This document shows positions 8,699-15,875 of a stretch of DNA of 26,945 bases, piece by piece. The translations under genes were made by a program, and so were the position numbers. Under the pieces are notes generated by a model that made no database searches, was not told the DNA's origin, and was given only the letters and a program-made list of their open reading frames with translations. The stretch covers positions 1 through 26,945 of the forward strand of contig JAEWWW010000110.1 in assembly GCA_023396215.1 (NCBI GenBank), in the 5' to 3' direction. Each line of letters starts with the position of its first letter. Within the stretch, counting starts at the first letter, position 1. Origin of the DNA: Bacillota bacterium. GTDB taxonomy: Bacteria > Bacillota > Clostridia > Oscillospirales > Ruminococcaceae.

Positions 8699-8873
8699 GG
8701 CGGGCAGAAGGGGATTGGCCCCGCTGCCCGCCTTCCTTCTTCCTGGTACTATTCACACTGAACCGAACCTACACCGGCCCAAGGCCGGGGGGTCCGACTT
8801 GCGGCAAGGCCTGTGCTCCTCGGCTTTTCACCGTGGCGATGCTTCCGCAGGACATCCTGCTGCCTGTGAAAAG
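8699..8873 (-). promoter_or_regulatory. Hairpin cluster between binding-protein and permease genes
   Basis: Between the binding-protein stop and the permease start (8644-8932) there is no gene. Three stems are visible: GGCGGGCAG/CTGCCCGCC at 8699-8707 and 8724-8732 with an inner GGGG/CCCC; CCGGCC/GGCCGG around loop caa at 8774-8788; and CTTTTCAC/GTGAAAAG at 8824-8831 and 8866-8873 enclosing CAGG/CCTG. None is followed by a clear T-run on the minus strand, so mRNA protection or partial attenuation is more likely than full termination. Confidence 0.5.
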
Positions 8874-8932
8874 GCCGGGGGCCTGCTCTGCCTGCGCCGC
8901 TTTATGACTGTTTTGGGTGGTTTGCCAAATGC

Positions 8933-10249
8933 TTAGCCGACAATCGCCTGTGCGGCTTTCTTAAAGTCTGCGATGGCTGCGTCTACGTCCTTGCCGCTGA
9001 CGGTAACCGACTGGGCCAGGGTGCAGAGCTCGAGGTTCAGGTCGGACAGGGTGGGGATAAAGGCGATGGGTTTGGTTTTGCCCAGCGCACCGGACGCGCC
9101 TGCCAGCACCTTGCTGTCAACAATGGCGGCCATGCTGGCCATCGACTTTTTAGAGGGGTATGCAGGGGTGATGTTGGTCATATAGTCTGCCAGTACTTCT
9201 TCAGAGATGATATATTCCACCAGAAGACGGGTGGCTTCTTTGCGGGCTTCGCCGTTGTCGGCCAGCATGAAGCAGTGTGCCTGCAGAATGCTTTCGCCCG
9301 AGCCGGAGCCGCCTGTGAGGGGAACGGCGGAAGCGGTGAAGCTGGCTGCTTCGGGGTTGATGCTCTGTACGCCGTTGAAGCCCCAGGACTGGTCATAGTA
9401 CATGGCAAGCTGGCCAAGGGCAAACAGGTTGCGCAGGTCTTTCAGTTTGGCGTTCTGGGGGTTGTAGCCCTTCTGGTCCAGCAGCTTGAGCATCTCAAAG
9501 GCCTGCTTGAAGCCGACGTTGTCTACATCCAGTTTGCCGTCTGCGGTCAGCACCTCGCCGCCGAAGTTATAAACCATAGCGGTGAGCGAAGAGCCCGAAA
9601 CAGGAACAGAAGCGGTGGTCTGGCCAAAGGGATAAATCTTGTTGCCGTCGCTGGTGGTCAGCGGAGCGATTTTCTCGGCCATCTGCAGCATCTCGTCATA
9701 GGTCTTGGGGGGCTTTTCGGGGTCGAGGCCGGCCTTTACAAAGATATCCTTGTTGTAGTAAAGGACATAGGGAGAAATGTAAAGGGGCACGCCGTAGGCC
9801 TTACCATTTACCATGTGGCCTTCCATCATGTTGGGGTAAAAGTCGCTGAGGTACTCCTGGGTCAGAACGGTGTCTACCGGAACGGTCAGACCGGCGTCTT
9901 CCAGCGTGGGTACCCAGCCGATTTCGCCGAAGATGAGGTCTACTTTATCGCCGCCGCCGGCCATGTTGATGACCTGATTGACGATTTCGCCGTAGGGGGC
10001 GGTTACCCATTCAATGGTGATGTGGGGATATTTCTCTTTAAAGCCGGCCTCAACACCTTCCCAGAACTCGGTGTAGCCTGCCTCAAGCAGTGCGTAGTTT
10101 GCAAATTTGATGGTAACGGGCTCGGGTGCGGGAGTGGAATCAGAGGGGGCCTCCGACTGGCTGGAGGGCGCGGGGGTGTTGGGCGCGCCACAGGCGGCAA
10201 GGCTGATAATCATCAGCAGAGACAGGCACAGTGCGGTGAATTTTTTCAT
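8933..10249 (-). CDS. Carbohydrate ABC transporter substrate-binding lipoprotein
   Basis: Extracellular receptor of the importer, 438 residues, CUT1 family (solute-binding family 1). The lipoprotein signal peptide is MKKFTALCLSLLMIISLAAC with the modified cysteine at C20, so it is anchored to the outer face of the membrane. A Pro/Ser/Thr-rich linker follows to about residue 45, then the fold with VTIKFANYALLEAGYTEFWEGVEAGFKEKYP and later QLAMYYDQSWGF. Start ATG behind TTAAGGAGGAACTTTC. It is the first structural gene after the LacI regulator, with an operator-like palindrome in its leader. The sugar bound cannot be told. Confidence 0.93.
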   Translation of the reverse strand: MKKFTALCLSLLMIISLAACGAPNTPAPSSQSEAPSDSTPAPEPVTIKFANYALLEAGYTEFWEGVEAGFKEKYPHITIEWVTAPYGEIVNQVINMAGGGDKVDLIFGEIGWVPTLEDAGLTVPVDTVLTQEYLSDFYPNMMEGHMVNGKAYGVPLYISPYVLYYNKDIFVKAGLDPEKPPKTYDEMLQMAEKIAPLTTSDGNKIYPFGQTTASVPVSGSSLTAMVYNFGGEVLTADGKLDVDNVGFKQAFEMLKLLDQKGYNPQNAKLKDLRNLFALGQLAMYYDQSWGFNGVQSINPEAASFTASAVPLTGGSGSGESILQAHCFMLADNGEARKEATRLLVEYIISEEVLADYMTNITPAYPSKKSMASMAAIVDSKVLAGASGALGKTKPIAFIPTLSDLNLELCTLAQSVTVSGKDVDAAIADFKKAAQAIVG

Positions 10250-10282
10250 GAAAGTTCCTCCTTAATGTGCATTGTTGCGGTT

Positions 10283-10300
10283 TGTACATTCGTGTGTATA
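10283..10300 (-). promoter_or_regulatory. LacI-type operator in front of the binding-protein gene
   Basis: Read on the minus strand the site is TATACACACGAATGTACA, centred on CG as LacI-family operators are. It agrees at 13 of 18 positions with the palindrome in front of the regulator gene (11401-11418). A weak promoter, CTGAAA-17-TATACA, ends in this site, so bound repressor would block RNA polymerase. Confidence 0.6.
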
Positions 10301-10319
10301 TCGGGCGAAAAGAACCCTT

Positions 10320-11330
10320 TCAGGTGCTTTCGCGTACGATCAATCTTGTGCTGAAATCTTCGATTTCCGGAACGGTACCCTGGTCTATCATCTGGTGCAG
10401 CATCTCGATGGCGGCTCTGCCTATCTCTCCCCGCTGCATCTCCATGGTGGTCAGGGTGGGGGTGGTGTACTGGCTCAGGCTGGAGTTGTCGAACCCTATC
10501 ACCGCCAAATCCTCGGGTATCCTGCGGCCAAGCCGCTGCCCCGCTTGCATCCCGATGCAGGCAAGGCGGTCGTTTCGGCCAAAGATGGCGTCGATGGTGG
10601 GGTCCTCGGTCAGCCTTTCGCCGATGCGCTGTGCCACCTCCTGAGGGTTGCGGCACCCGGTAACGATGTTGCGTTCGCTCACCGGCAGCCCGTGCTCGGT
10701 CATCTGCTCCACAAACCCACGGTAACGCAGGTCCTCCATGGTGCTAAAGTTGCCGCGGGCGCTGTATCGGTCAAGGTAGAGGATGTTTTTGCGGCCCTTG
10801 CTGACCAGATGGTTGACACAATCCTTTGCGCCCCAGTAGAGGCCGGTGCCAATCATGGCCACCCCTTCCATGGGGGGATATGCCCTGTTTTTCAAAAGCA
10901 CCACCGGCAGGCGGGCCGCCACCAGCTGCTTGATATAGGCTTCGGGGAAGCTGATAGAGCTGATAATCACCCCGTCGTACTGGCGGCTGATAATCTCGGC
11001 GAGGAATTCTTCGGTGTTGCGGTTGGCGCAGAGGGAAATCATATAGCCCTTGTCATAGGCGTACCGGTCCATCTCGCTGATGAGCTGGCTGAAATGCTCG
11101 TTGCTGATCTGGTCGGCGATGAAAACAATGTGGTTGCTGTTTTTGCCCTTCAGCGCCCGGGCCACGTTGTTGGGCCGGTAGTTGAGCTCGCGGATGGCCT
11201 GCTCCACCAGAGCGCGCTTGGTTTTGTCCACATAGCGGTTATTGTTCATCACATAGGAAACGATGGTTTCGCTTACCCCTGCATGTGCGGCCACATCCGC
11301 CCGGGTGACACGTTGAAACTGCTTGCCCAC
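10320..11330 (-). CDS. LacI-family transcriptional regulator of the sugar operon
   Basis: A DNA-binding repressor of 336 residues. The N-terminal helix-turn-helix is VTRADVAAHAGVSETIVSYVMNN with the hinge helix NNVARALKG near residues 54-62; the rest is the periplasmic-binding-protein-like effector domain ending in TLTTMEMQRGEIGRAAIEML. I chose the GTG at 11328-11330 because AAAGGAG lies 5 bases before it; a TTG ten codons upstream has no such site. Its own promoter overlaps an operator-like palindrome, suggesting autoregulation, and the same palindrome precedes the transporter gene downstream. The effector is likely the transported sugar or its phosphate. Confidence 0.93.
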   Translation of the reverse strand: MGKQFQRVTRADVAAHAGVSETIVSYVMNNNRYVDKTKRALVEQAIRELNYRPNNVARALKGKNSNHIVFIADQISNEHFSQLISEMDRYAYDKGYMISLCANRNTEEFLAEIISRQYDGVIISSISFPEAYIKQLVAARLPVVLLKNRAYPPMEGVAMIGTGLYWGAKDCVNHLVSKGRKNILYLDRYSARGNFSTMEDLRYRGFVEQMTEHGLPVSERNIVTGCRNPQEVAQRIGERLTEDPTIDAIFGRNDRLACIGMQAGQRLGRRIPEDLAVIGFDNSSLSQYTTPTLTTMEMQRGEIGRAAIEMLHQMIDQGTVPEIEDFSTRLIVREST

Positions 11331-11400
11331 GGCTGCTCCTTTCCAAAAAAACGGCTTCAAACGGTAGAAGTTTGGGCGGCCGACAGGCCCGTTTCTTCGC

Positions 11401-11418
11401 TATACATACGTGTTTATA
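11401..11418 (-). promoter_or_regulatory. LacI-type operator at the regulator promoter
   Basis: TATACATACGTGTTTATA on the plus strand is a near-perfect palindrome centred on CG. It begins about 12 bases downstream of the -10 box of the regulator promoter, so it covers the start of transcription. It matches the site in front of the binding-protein gene. Confidence 0.65.
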
Positions 11419-11430
11419 TTTTGTGTTGCC

Positions 11431-11459
11431 AGTATAGCACAGGCCAAAGGGAGCGTCAA
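11431..11459 (-). promoter_or_regulatory. Sigma-A promoter of the LacI-family regulator gene
   Basis: Minus strand TTGACG (11459-11454), a 17-base spacer and TATACT (11436-11431). Both boxes are one base from consensus. Upstream (11498-11528) lie two outward half-sites, TATACAC and GTGTATA, and a 16-bp AT palindrome at 11541-11556. Confidence 0.75.
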
Positions 11460-11611
11460 CGCTTTGGTGTAAATTTAGGAGAATGCATCAACAACCGTAT
11501 ACACATCTGGCGAAATTGACCGTGTATAAAGCATGATTGTAAATAATATATTATTTAGTTTGGGCCTTTTTCCCTGCAATCTGCCGGGCTAAAAGGCTGG
11601 GGCGCCGGGCC

Positions 11612-11635
11612 AAAAAAAGCTGCCCCTTTCGGGGC
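11612..11635 (-). terminator. Intrinsic terminator of the HD-domain gene
   Basis: On the minus strand GCCCC, loop gaaa, GGGGC, then agc and seven T. It begins two bases after the stop codon of the HD-domain gene and separates it from the LacI regulator. Confidence 0.75.
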
Positions 11636-11637
11636 GG

Positions 11638-12279
11638 TCAGCGGCTTTGGGGCTGCCGCTCCCCCAAGGGGGGCAGGCCGCATTTTTGCAGAAACAGCCG
11701 GATGTTCTGCTGCTCCCGCGCGGGGTCGGCCCCCAAGCGGCCCAAGCGGTCGCAGAGTCCCAGCAGCGCCACCTCGTGAAGGTTCACCTGCGCCTTCATC
11801 CCCTTGATGTCGGCAAAGGGCAGGCCTCCGGTGACAAACAGCAACTGCATATGCCAGCGCACCAGCGGCTCCACCTGCCGGGCCAGTGCTTCGGGGCCGC
11901 CCGCCGCCAGCAAAAATTCCCGGGCAAGGCCGGCCCCCACCTTGTCGTGGTCGTAGGAGGTTATCCTGCCCCGGCGGGTGCGGGTGGTGGCGGGCTTGCC
12001 GATGTCATGCAGCAGCGCTGCCCAGAGTAATGCCTGCGGGTTGCTGCTCTGGGCGCGGCGCTGGGCGGCGGCGTCCACCACCAGCATGGTGTGGTTCCAC
12101 ACATTGCCCTCGGGATGGTGCTTGGGGGATTGGGGCGTTTGCTTCAGCCTGCCCAGCAGGTTCATGGGGTATTGGGATAGCTGCTCTGCCCCAAGCCCGG
12201 CAAAAAAGAAGGATGGGTGGCTATCCTGCGTCAGCCGGGCGTCCAGCAGGGCAAAGACCGAGGGCTCAGGGCCGTTCAT
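11638..12279 (-). CDS. HD-domain metal-dependent phosphohydrolase-like protein
   Basis: A 213-residue protein with the HD superfamily signature: NHTMLVV (H63), then LLHDIGKP (H91, D92), the ITSYDHDKVGA histidine, and VRWHMQL, followed by a late aspartate in LLGLCDRLG. This order of metal ligands resembles the HD domains seen in tRNA nucleotidyltransferases and free-standing HDIG proteins, which hydrolyse phosphoesters. No nucleotidyltransferase domain is present. The ATG lies inside the last codons of the small basic protein upstream (14-base overlap), so translation is coupled. Substrate unknown. The aminoacyl end of the message finishes at a strong terminator, so the two genes form a short unit. 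Confidence 0.8.
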   Translation of the reverse strand: MNGPEPSVFALLDARLTQDSHPSFFFAGLGAEQLSQYPMNLLGRLKQTPQSPKHHPEGNVWNHTMLVVDAAAQRRAQSSNPQALLWAALLHDIGKPATTRTRRGRITSYDHDKVGAGLAREFLLAAGGPEALARQVEPLVRWHMQLLFVTGGLPFADIKGMKAQVNLHEVALLGLCDRLGRLGADPAREQQNIRLFLQKCGLPPLGERQPQSR

Positions 12280-12427
12280 CGCTCTGCTGCCGGGGGGCGC
12301 TTTCCTTCAGCCCGTAAACCGCCCTTGCGCTTTCGGCCTGCGGGTCGTGCTTAATTTTCTTGGAGTGAAACTTGCCGTCGGCCTTTTTGTTGTTGCGGGT
12401 GCTTTTTCTTCGGTTATCGTTGCTCAT
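12266..12427 (-). CDS. Small basic hypothetical protein (53 residues)
   Basis: A short reading frame with AAAGGAG seven bases before its ATG. The product begins MSNDNRRKSTRNNKKADGKF and ends with QSDERP; it is very rich in Lys, Arg, Asn and Gln, has no membrane segment and no cysteine, and is probably disordered. It overlaps the first 14 bases of the HD-domain gene, the usual sign of translational coupling. I do not recognise a family. The strong ribosome site, length between stops and coupling are the reasons for calling it real; binding to RNA or another nucleic acid is only suggested by charge. Confidence 0.6.
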   Translation of the reverse strand: MSNDNRRKSTRNNKKADGKFHSKKIKHDPQAESARAVYGLKESAPRQQSDERP

Positions 12428-12587
12428 GGCGCTGCTCCTTTACGCTTGCAAAAATATCGGGCTTCCCTGCTCTTCTGCCTCGGGCAGAGGATACATACAG
12501 GCTTTAACCCCTTGGAAACCACATCAAACTGTGCTATTAGTATGCGAAGGCCGCCCCGGTTTATCAGCAAAAACGCGGCTGCTGCGC

Positions 12588-12627
12588 CAAAAAGAAAACA
12601 AGCCCTTTGCCGCAGCAGAAGGCTTGT
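12588..12627 (-). terminator. Intrinsic terminator after the VOC gene
   Basis: Minus strand ACAAGCC...GGCTTGT encloses a small CTGC/GGCA stem and is followed by TTTTCTTTTT. It lies 26 bases after the VOC-protein stop codon. Between it and the small basic protein (12428-12587) I see a 6-bp hairpin at 12474-12488 but no convincing promoter. Confidence 0.65.
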
Positions 12628-12652
12628 CTGTCATTTTAATGGCCTGTGGACG

Positions 12653-13096
12653 TCACTCCGCCTGACCGGCCTGTGCTTCCCAAAGCTGAGCCCGCTCCTC
12701 AAAGCTGACCTCGCGGTGCACCTGATGCAGCATCCACAGGTAGCCAAAGGGGTCGGAAAACATCGAATTGCTCACGCCGTAAGCGGCCATTTCGGTGACC
12801 GGCTGCACCTCTGTACAGCCCGCCGCAAGGGCGCTTTGGTGGGTCTTTGCGATATCGGGCACCATCACGTTGAACCAAACCGGCAGGGGAACCCCCGGCT
12901 TGGGGGCGATTAGCTGAAACTCGGGGTTTTCATCCAGCATATGAAAGCGGGCGCCGTAGATGGCAAACACCGCCTCGTTCTTCCCCTTGGGGAAGGCGGT
13001 CACCTCGATGCGCTCCAACTCAAAAATGCGCTCATACAGGGCCAGCGCCTCCAGACTGTCGGTTACTACAAAATCAATCTCCATGCCTTTCATCAT
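12653..13096 (-). CDS. VOC-superfamily (glyoxalase/PhnB-like) protein
   Basis: A 147-residue protein made of two beta-alpha-beta-beta-beta modules of the vicinal oxygen chelate fold. The first is MEIDFVVTDSLEALALYERIFELE; the second starts WFNVMVPDIAKTHQSALAAG and ends in MFSDPFGYLWMLHQV, a pattern close to PhnB-like proteins. Members bind a metal and act on small molecules or give resistance to them; the substrate here is unknown. The start is the ATG after GAGGAGGAAACAGCC. It is only 36 bases after the terminator that closes the Rrf2 gene, so expression may depend on read-through or on a very short promoter. Confidence 0.82.
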   Translation of the reverse strand: MMKGMEIDFVVTDSLEALALYERIFELERIEVTAFPKGKNEAVFAIYGARFHMLDENPEFQLIAPKPGVPLPVWFNVMVPDIAKTHQSALAAGCTEVQPVTEMAAYGVSNSMFSDPFGYLWMLHQVHREVSFEERAQLWEAQAGQAE

Positions 13097-13131
13097 GGCT
13101 GTTTCCTCCTCGTTAGCGGCACTTTTGAAAC

Positions 13132-13159
13132 AAAAAAGGGCCGAAAGCGGCCCTTTTTT
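13132..13159. terminator. Bidirectional intrinsic terminator between Rrf2 and VOC genes
   Basis: A 12-bp perfect stem, AAAAAAGGGCCG, loop aaag, CGGCCCTTTTTT, with U-runs in both directions. It closes the Rrf2 transcript eight bases after its stop codon. Confidence 0.8.
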
Positions 13160-13166
13160 CCTGCTA

Positions 13167-13571
13167 TTAAACCAATTGGGAAAATTTAATCTCCTTCAGA
13201 CGCTGCTGAACCATCTCTGAGATGTCGTGATAGATGCCGTGAAAGAGGCATCCCGCACGGCCGTTTTCGACGTGGGTACACTCAAAATCGGGCGATACGC
13301 AGCGGCTGATGGAATACGGCCCCTCCACAATCTCGATGACGTCATACAGGGTGAGGTCTTCCAGCTCACGGGCCAGCTCATAGCCGCCATGTGTGCCTTT
13401 GTAGGAGCGGACGATGCCCCCCGCCACCAGCTTGCGCATAATCTTAAGTGAAAAACGCAGGGTCACCCCTGTTTTTTCCGAGATGGTTTTGGCGTCCACG
13501 CGCCTGCCCTGAGCACAGGCCAGACAATGAACGATTCTGACCGCATAATCGGCCTCAAGTGTCAGATGCAT
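13167..13571 (-). CDS. Rrf2-family transcriptional regulator with Fe-S type cysteines
   Basis: A 134-residue dimeric winged-helix regulator. It starts MHLTLEADYAVRIVHCLA, the classical Rrf2 opening, with the recognition region TISEKTGVTLRFSLKIMRKL and wing GTHGGYELAREL. Three cysteines (C91, C98, C108) with a nearby H111 sit where IscR and NsrR bind an Fe-S cluster, so iron-sulfur or redox/NO sensing is likely, though the spacing (6 and 9) is not identical to IscR. I chose the ATG because AGAGGTGG lies just upstream; a GTG three codons earlier overlaps that ribosome site. Preceded by a consensus promoter with repeats that it may itself bind. Its targets are not identified; the VOC gene downstream is one candidate. 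Confidence 0.88.
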   Translation of the reverse strand: MHLTLEADYAVRIVHCLACAQGRRVDAKTISEKTGVTLRFSLKIMRKLVAGGIVRSYKGTHGGYELARELEDLTLYDVIEIVEGPYSISRCVSPDFECTHVENGRAGCLFHGIYHDISEMVQQRLKEIKFSQLV

Positions 13572-13660
13572 AGATACCACCTCTTCTCTTTCCGGGACCG
13601 GTATAAGGCCCTCTGATTATATGGTTACAGATGAAGTTATTGCTTGTATTATCTGCTGCA

Positions 13661-13689
13661 AGTATAGGATAATATACTGTTTTTGTCAA
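13661..13689 (-). promoter_or_regulatory. Sigma-A promoter of the Rrf2-type regulator gene
   Basis: Minus strand TTGACA (13689-13684), 17-base spacer, TATACT (13666-13661). The spacer and -10 contain GTATA...TATAC, an inverted repeat in the position where an autoregulator could bind. Confidence 0.8.
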
Positions 13690-14258
13690 GTATTCGACTT
13701 GTGCCGCGGTTTTGGTATGAGCCAGCAGTGACCGCCCACATCATTTGTGCCAGCAGGCAGATGCCATTCGCCCCCACGGGTCATTCTCCGCCTTGGAGGG
13801 GGCCACGGTCAGCAGCGGGCGAATACTATCTGCCCCTGCTGCGTTTGTGCGCGCGGCAGATGTGAGCATCGGCCCCCTACAATGTTTCCCACAGCTACAG
13901 CGGCAGGAGCAAAAGCGTCCTCTATTCCCCTTCTTGGAGGGGTGGCACCCGCAGGTGCCGGGGTGGTTTGGGGAGGCGGGCGATTTGCGGGCGGCCGAAT
14001 GTGCCAAAAGACAGGCAGTCTGTAAAGGGCACCGCCCAAACGGTGCCCTTTGAACGGATTATAAAAAACCAAGCTTACAAAACCCATCGCGTAGGCGGAC
14101 ATGCGCCGTTCGTCGGAGCAAGCTACACTTCATTCGTCCCTCGGCTCTTTCATGACCAAGGGCTTCATATCGTTTCGCTGCTCCTCCTCTTTCCCACAAA
14201 GCCTTTCGGCTTTGCGGGAGCCCTAATGGATACCTTTAAAACTGTCTGCGGTGAGCAG
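13690..14258. other. Gene-free region with hairpins, possible intergenic repeat
   Basis: This stretch between the Rrf2 promoter and the rpoD end has no gene I can support. Visible structures are CCCCTTcttgGAGGGG-type pairing near 13926-13942, GGCACC/GGTGCC around 13945-13960, and CCCACAAAGCC/GGCTTTGCGGG (one mismatch) at 14193-14218. Short frames run through it on both strands but have no ribosome sites and biased composition. It reads like the interspersed GC-rich repeats found between genes of gut Clostridia; that is from memory and needs a genome search. Confidence 0.4.
14024..14051. terminator. Strong 11-bp hairpin, terminator-like
   Basis: AAAGGGCACCG, loop cccaaa, CGGTGCCCTTT forms a perfect 11-bp stem with A/T at both sides. 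It could end the rpoD transcript on the minus strand (about 300 bases after the stop) or act in both directions. Confidence 0.5.
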
Positions 14259-14342
14259 GCGGTTTTGCTTGGGGGTGTTCACGAGGGGGACGGCTGGACG
14301 CAAAACCGCAGGTTTTGCACTGAACACGAAGTCCCTCTTGTG
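14259..14342. repeat. Overlapping inverted repeats just after rpoD
   Basis: Several arms compete: GCGGTTTTGC (14259-14268) with GCAAAACCGC (14300-14309); the same GCAAAACC with GGTTTTGC (14311-14318); GTGTTCA (14275-14281) with TGAACAC (14321-14327); and CACGAGGGGGAC (14280-14291) with GTCCCTCTTGTG (14331-14342). The whole can fold into one long imperfect stem. It starts 8 bases after the rpoD stop and has no T-run. Confidence 0.55.
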
Positions 14343-14350
14343 ACAGGTTT

Positions 14351-15454
<1,104 letters not shown>

Positions 15455-15875
15455 ATACGAGCTTCCTCGCCCTCTATTTGTATCGGCTGCCCGGCTCTTT
15501 CTTTTTGCCGGCGGCCTTGGTTGTAACTGTTACCCCTTTACCAGACCTTTTTCGGGAAGGTTTCCCAGCGGCGAAAACGGTCTTTGAGGCAATACCGCAC
15601 AGTTTTAAGTACTCTGGCGCGCCGGCGGATTGTTCGTCAGCTAAAACAAAAACCACGGGGAATACCGGGTGTATTCGCGAGGATTTTTGTAAAAGATTAC
15701 GGAAAATACGCAAGCGACAGGGTGCTTAAGGCAGCAGCCGTGAATTGTGCGGTGTTGCCTTTACTCTACCCGGCTGTGCAGCCGGCCCCCACCCTACTCC
15801 TTTTGGGCCGGTGGAGCCCGCCGCCCTGTCCAGACAAAAGCCTCTATCCGCTCGTCGCAACACTCCCGGGGAGGC
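15455..15875 (-). other. Gap between dnaG and rpoD
   Basis: No gene is supported here. A TTG-initiated 79-codon frame with a lysine-rich end runs through 15474-15713 but has no ribosome site and no recognisable domain. A small stem CCGGCT/AGCCGG lies at 15770-15785. A rpoD promoter is expected in this stretch, but I found no pair of boxes good enough to name. Confidence 0.4.

Noticed and set aside
13741..14102. Short overlapping frames in the Rrf2-rpoD gap
   Set aside because: Biased composition, no ribosome sites, no conserved motif.
15474..15713. 79-codon minus-strand frame with a lysine-rich end between dnaG and rpoD
   Set aside because: It starts with TTG, has no ribosome site and shows no domain.
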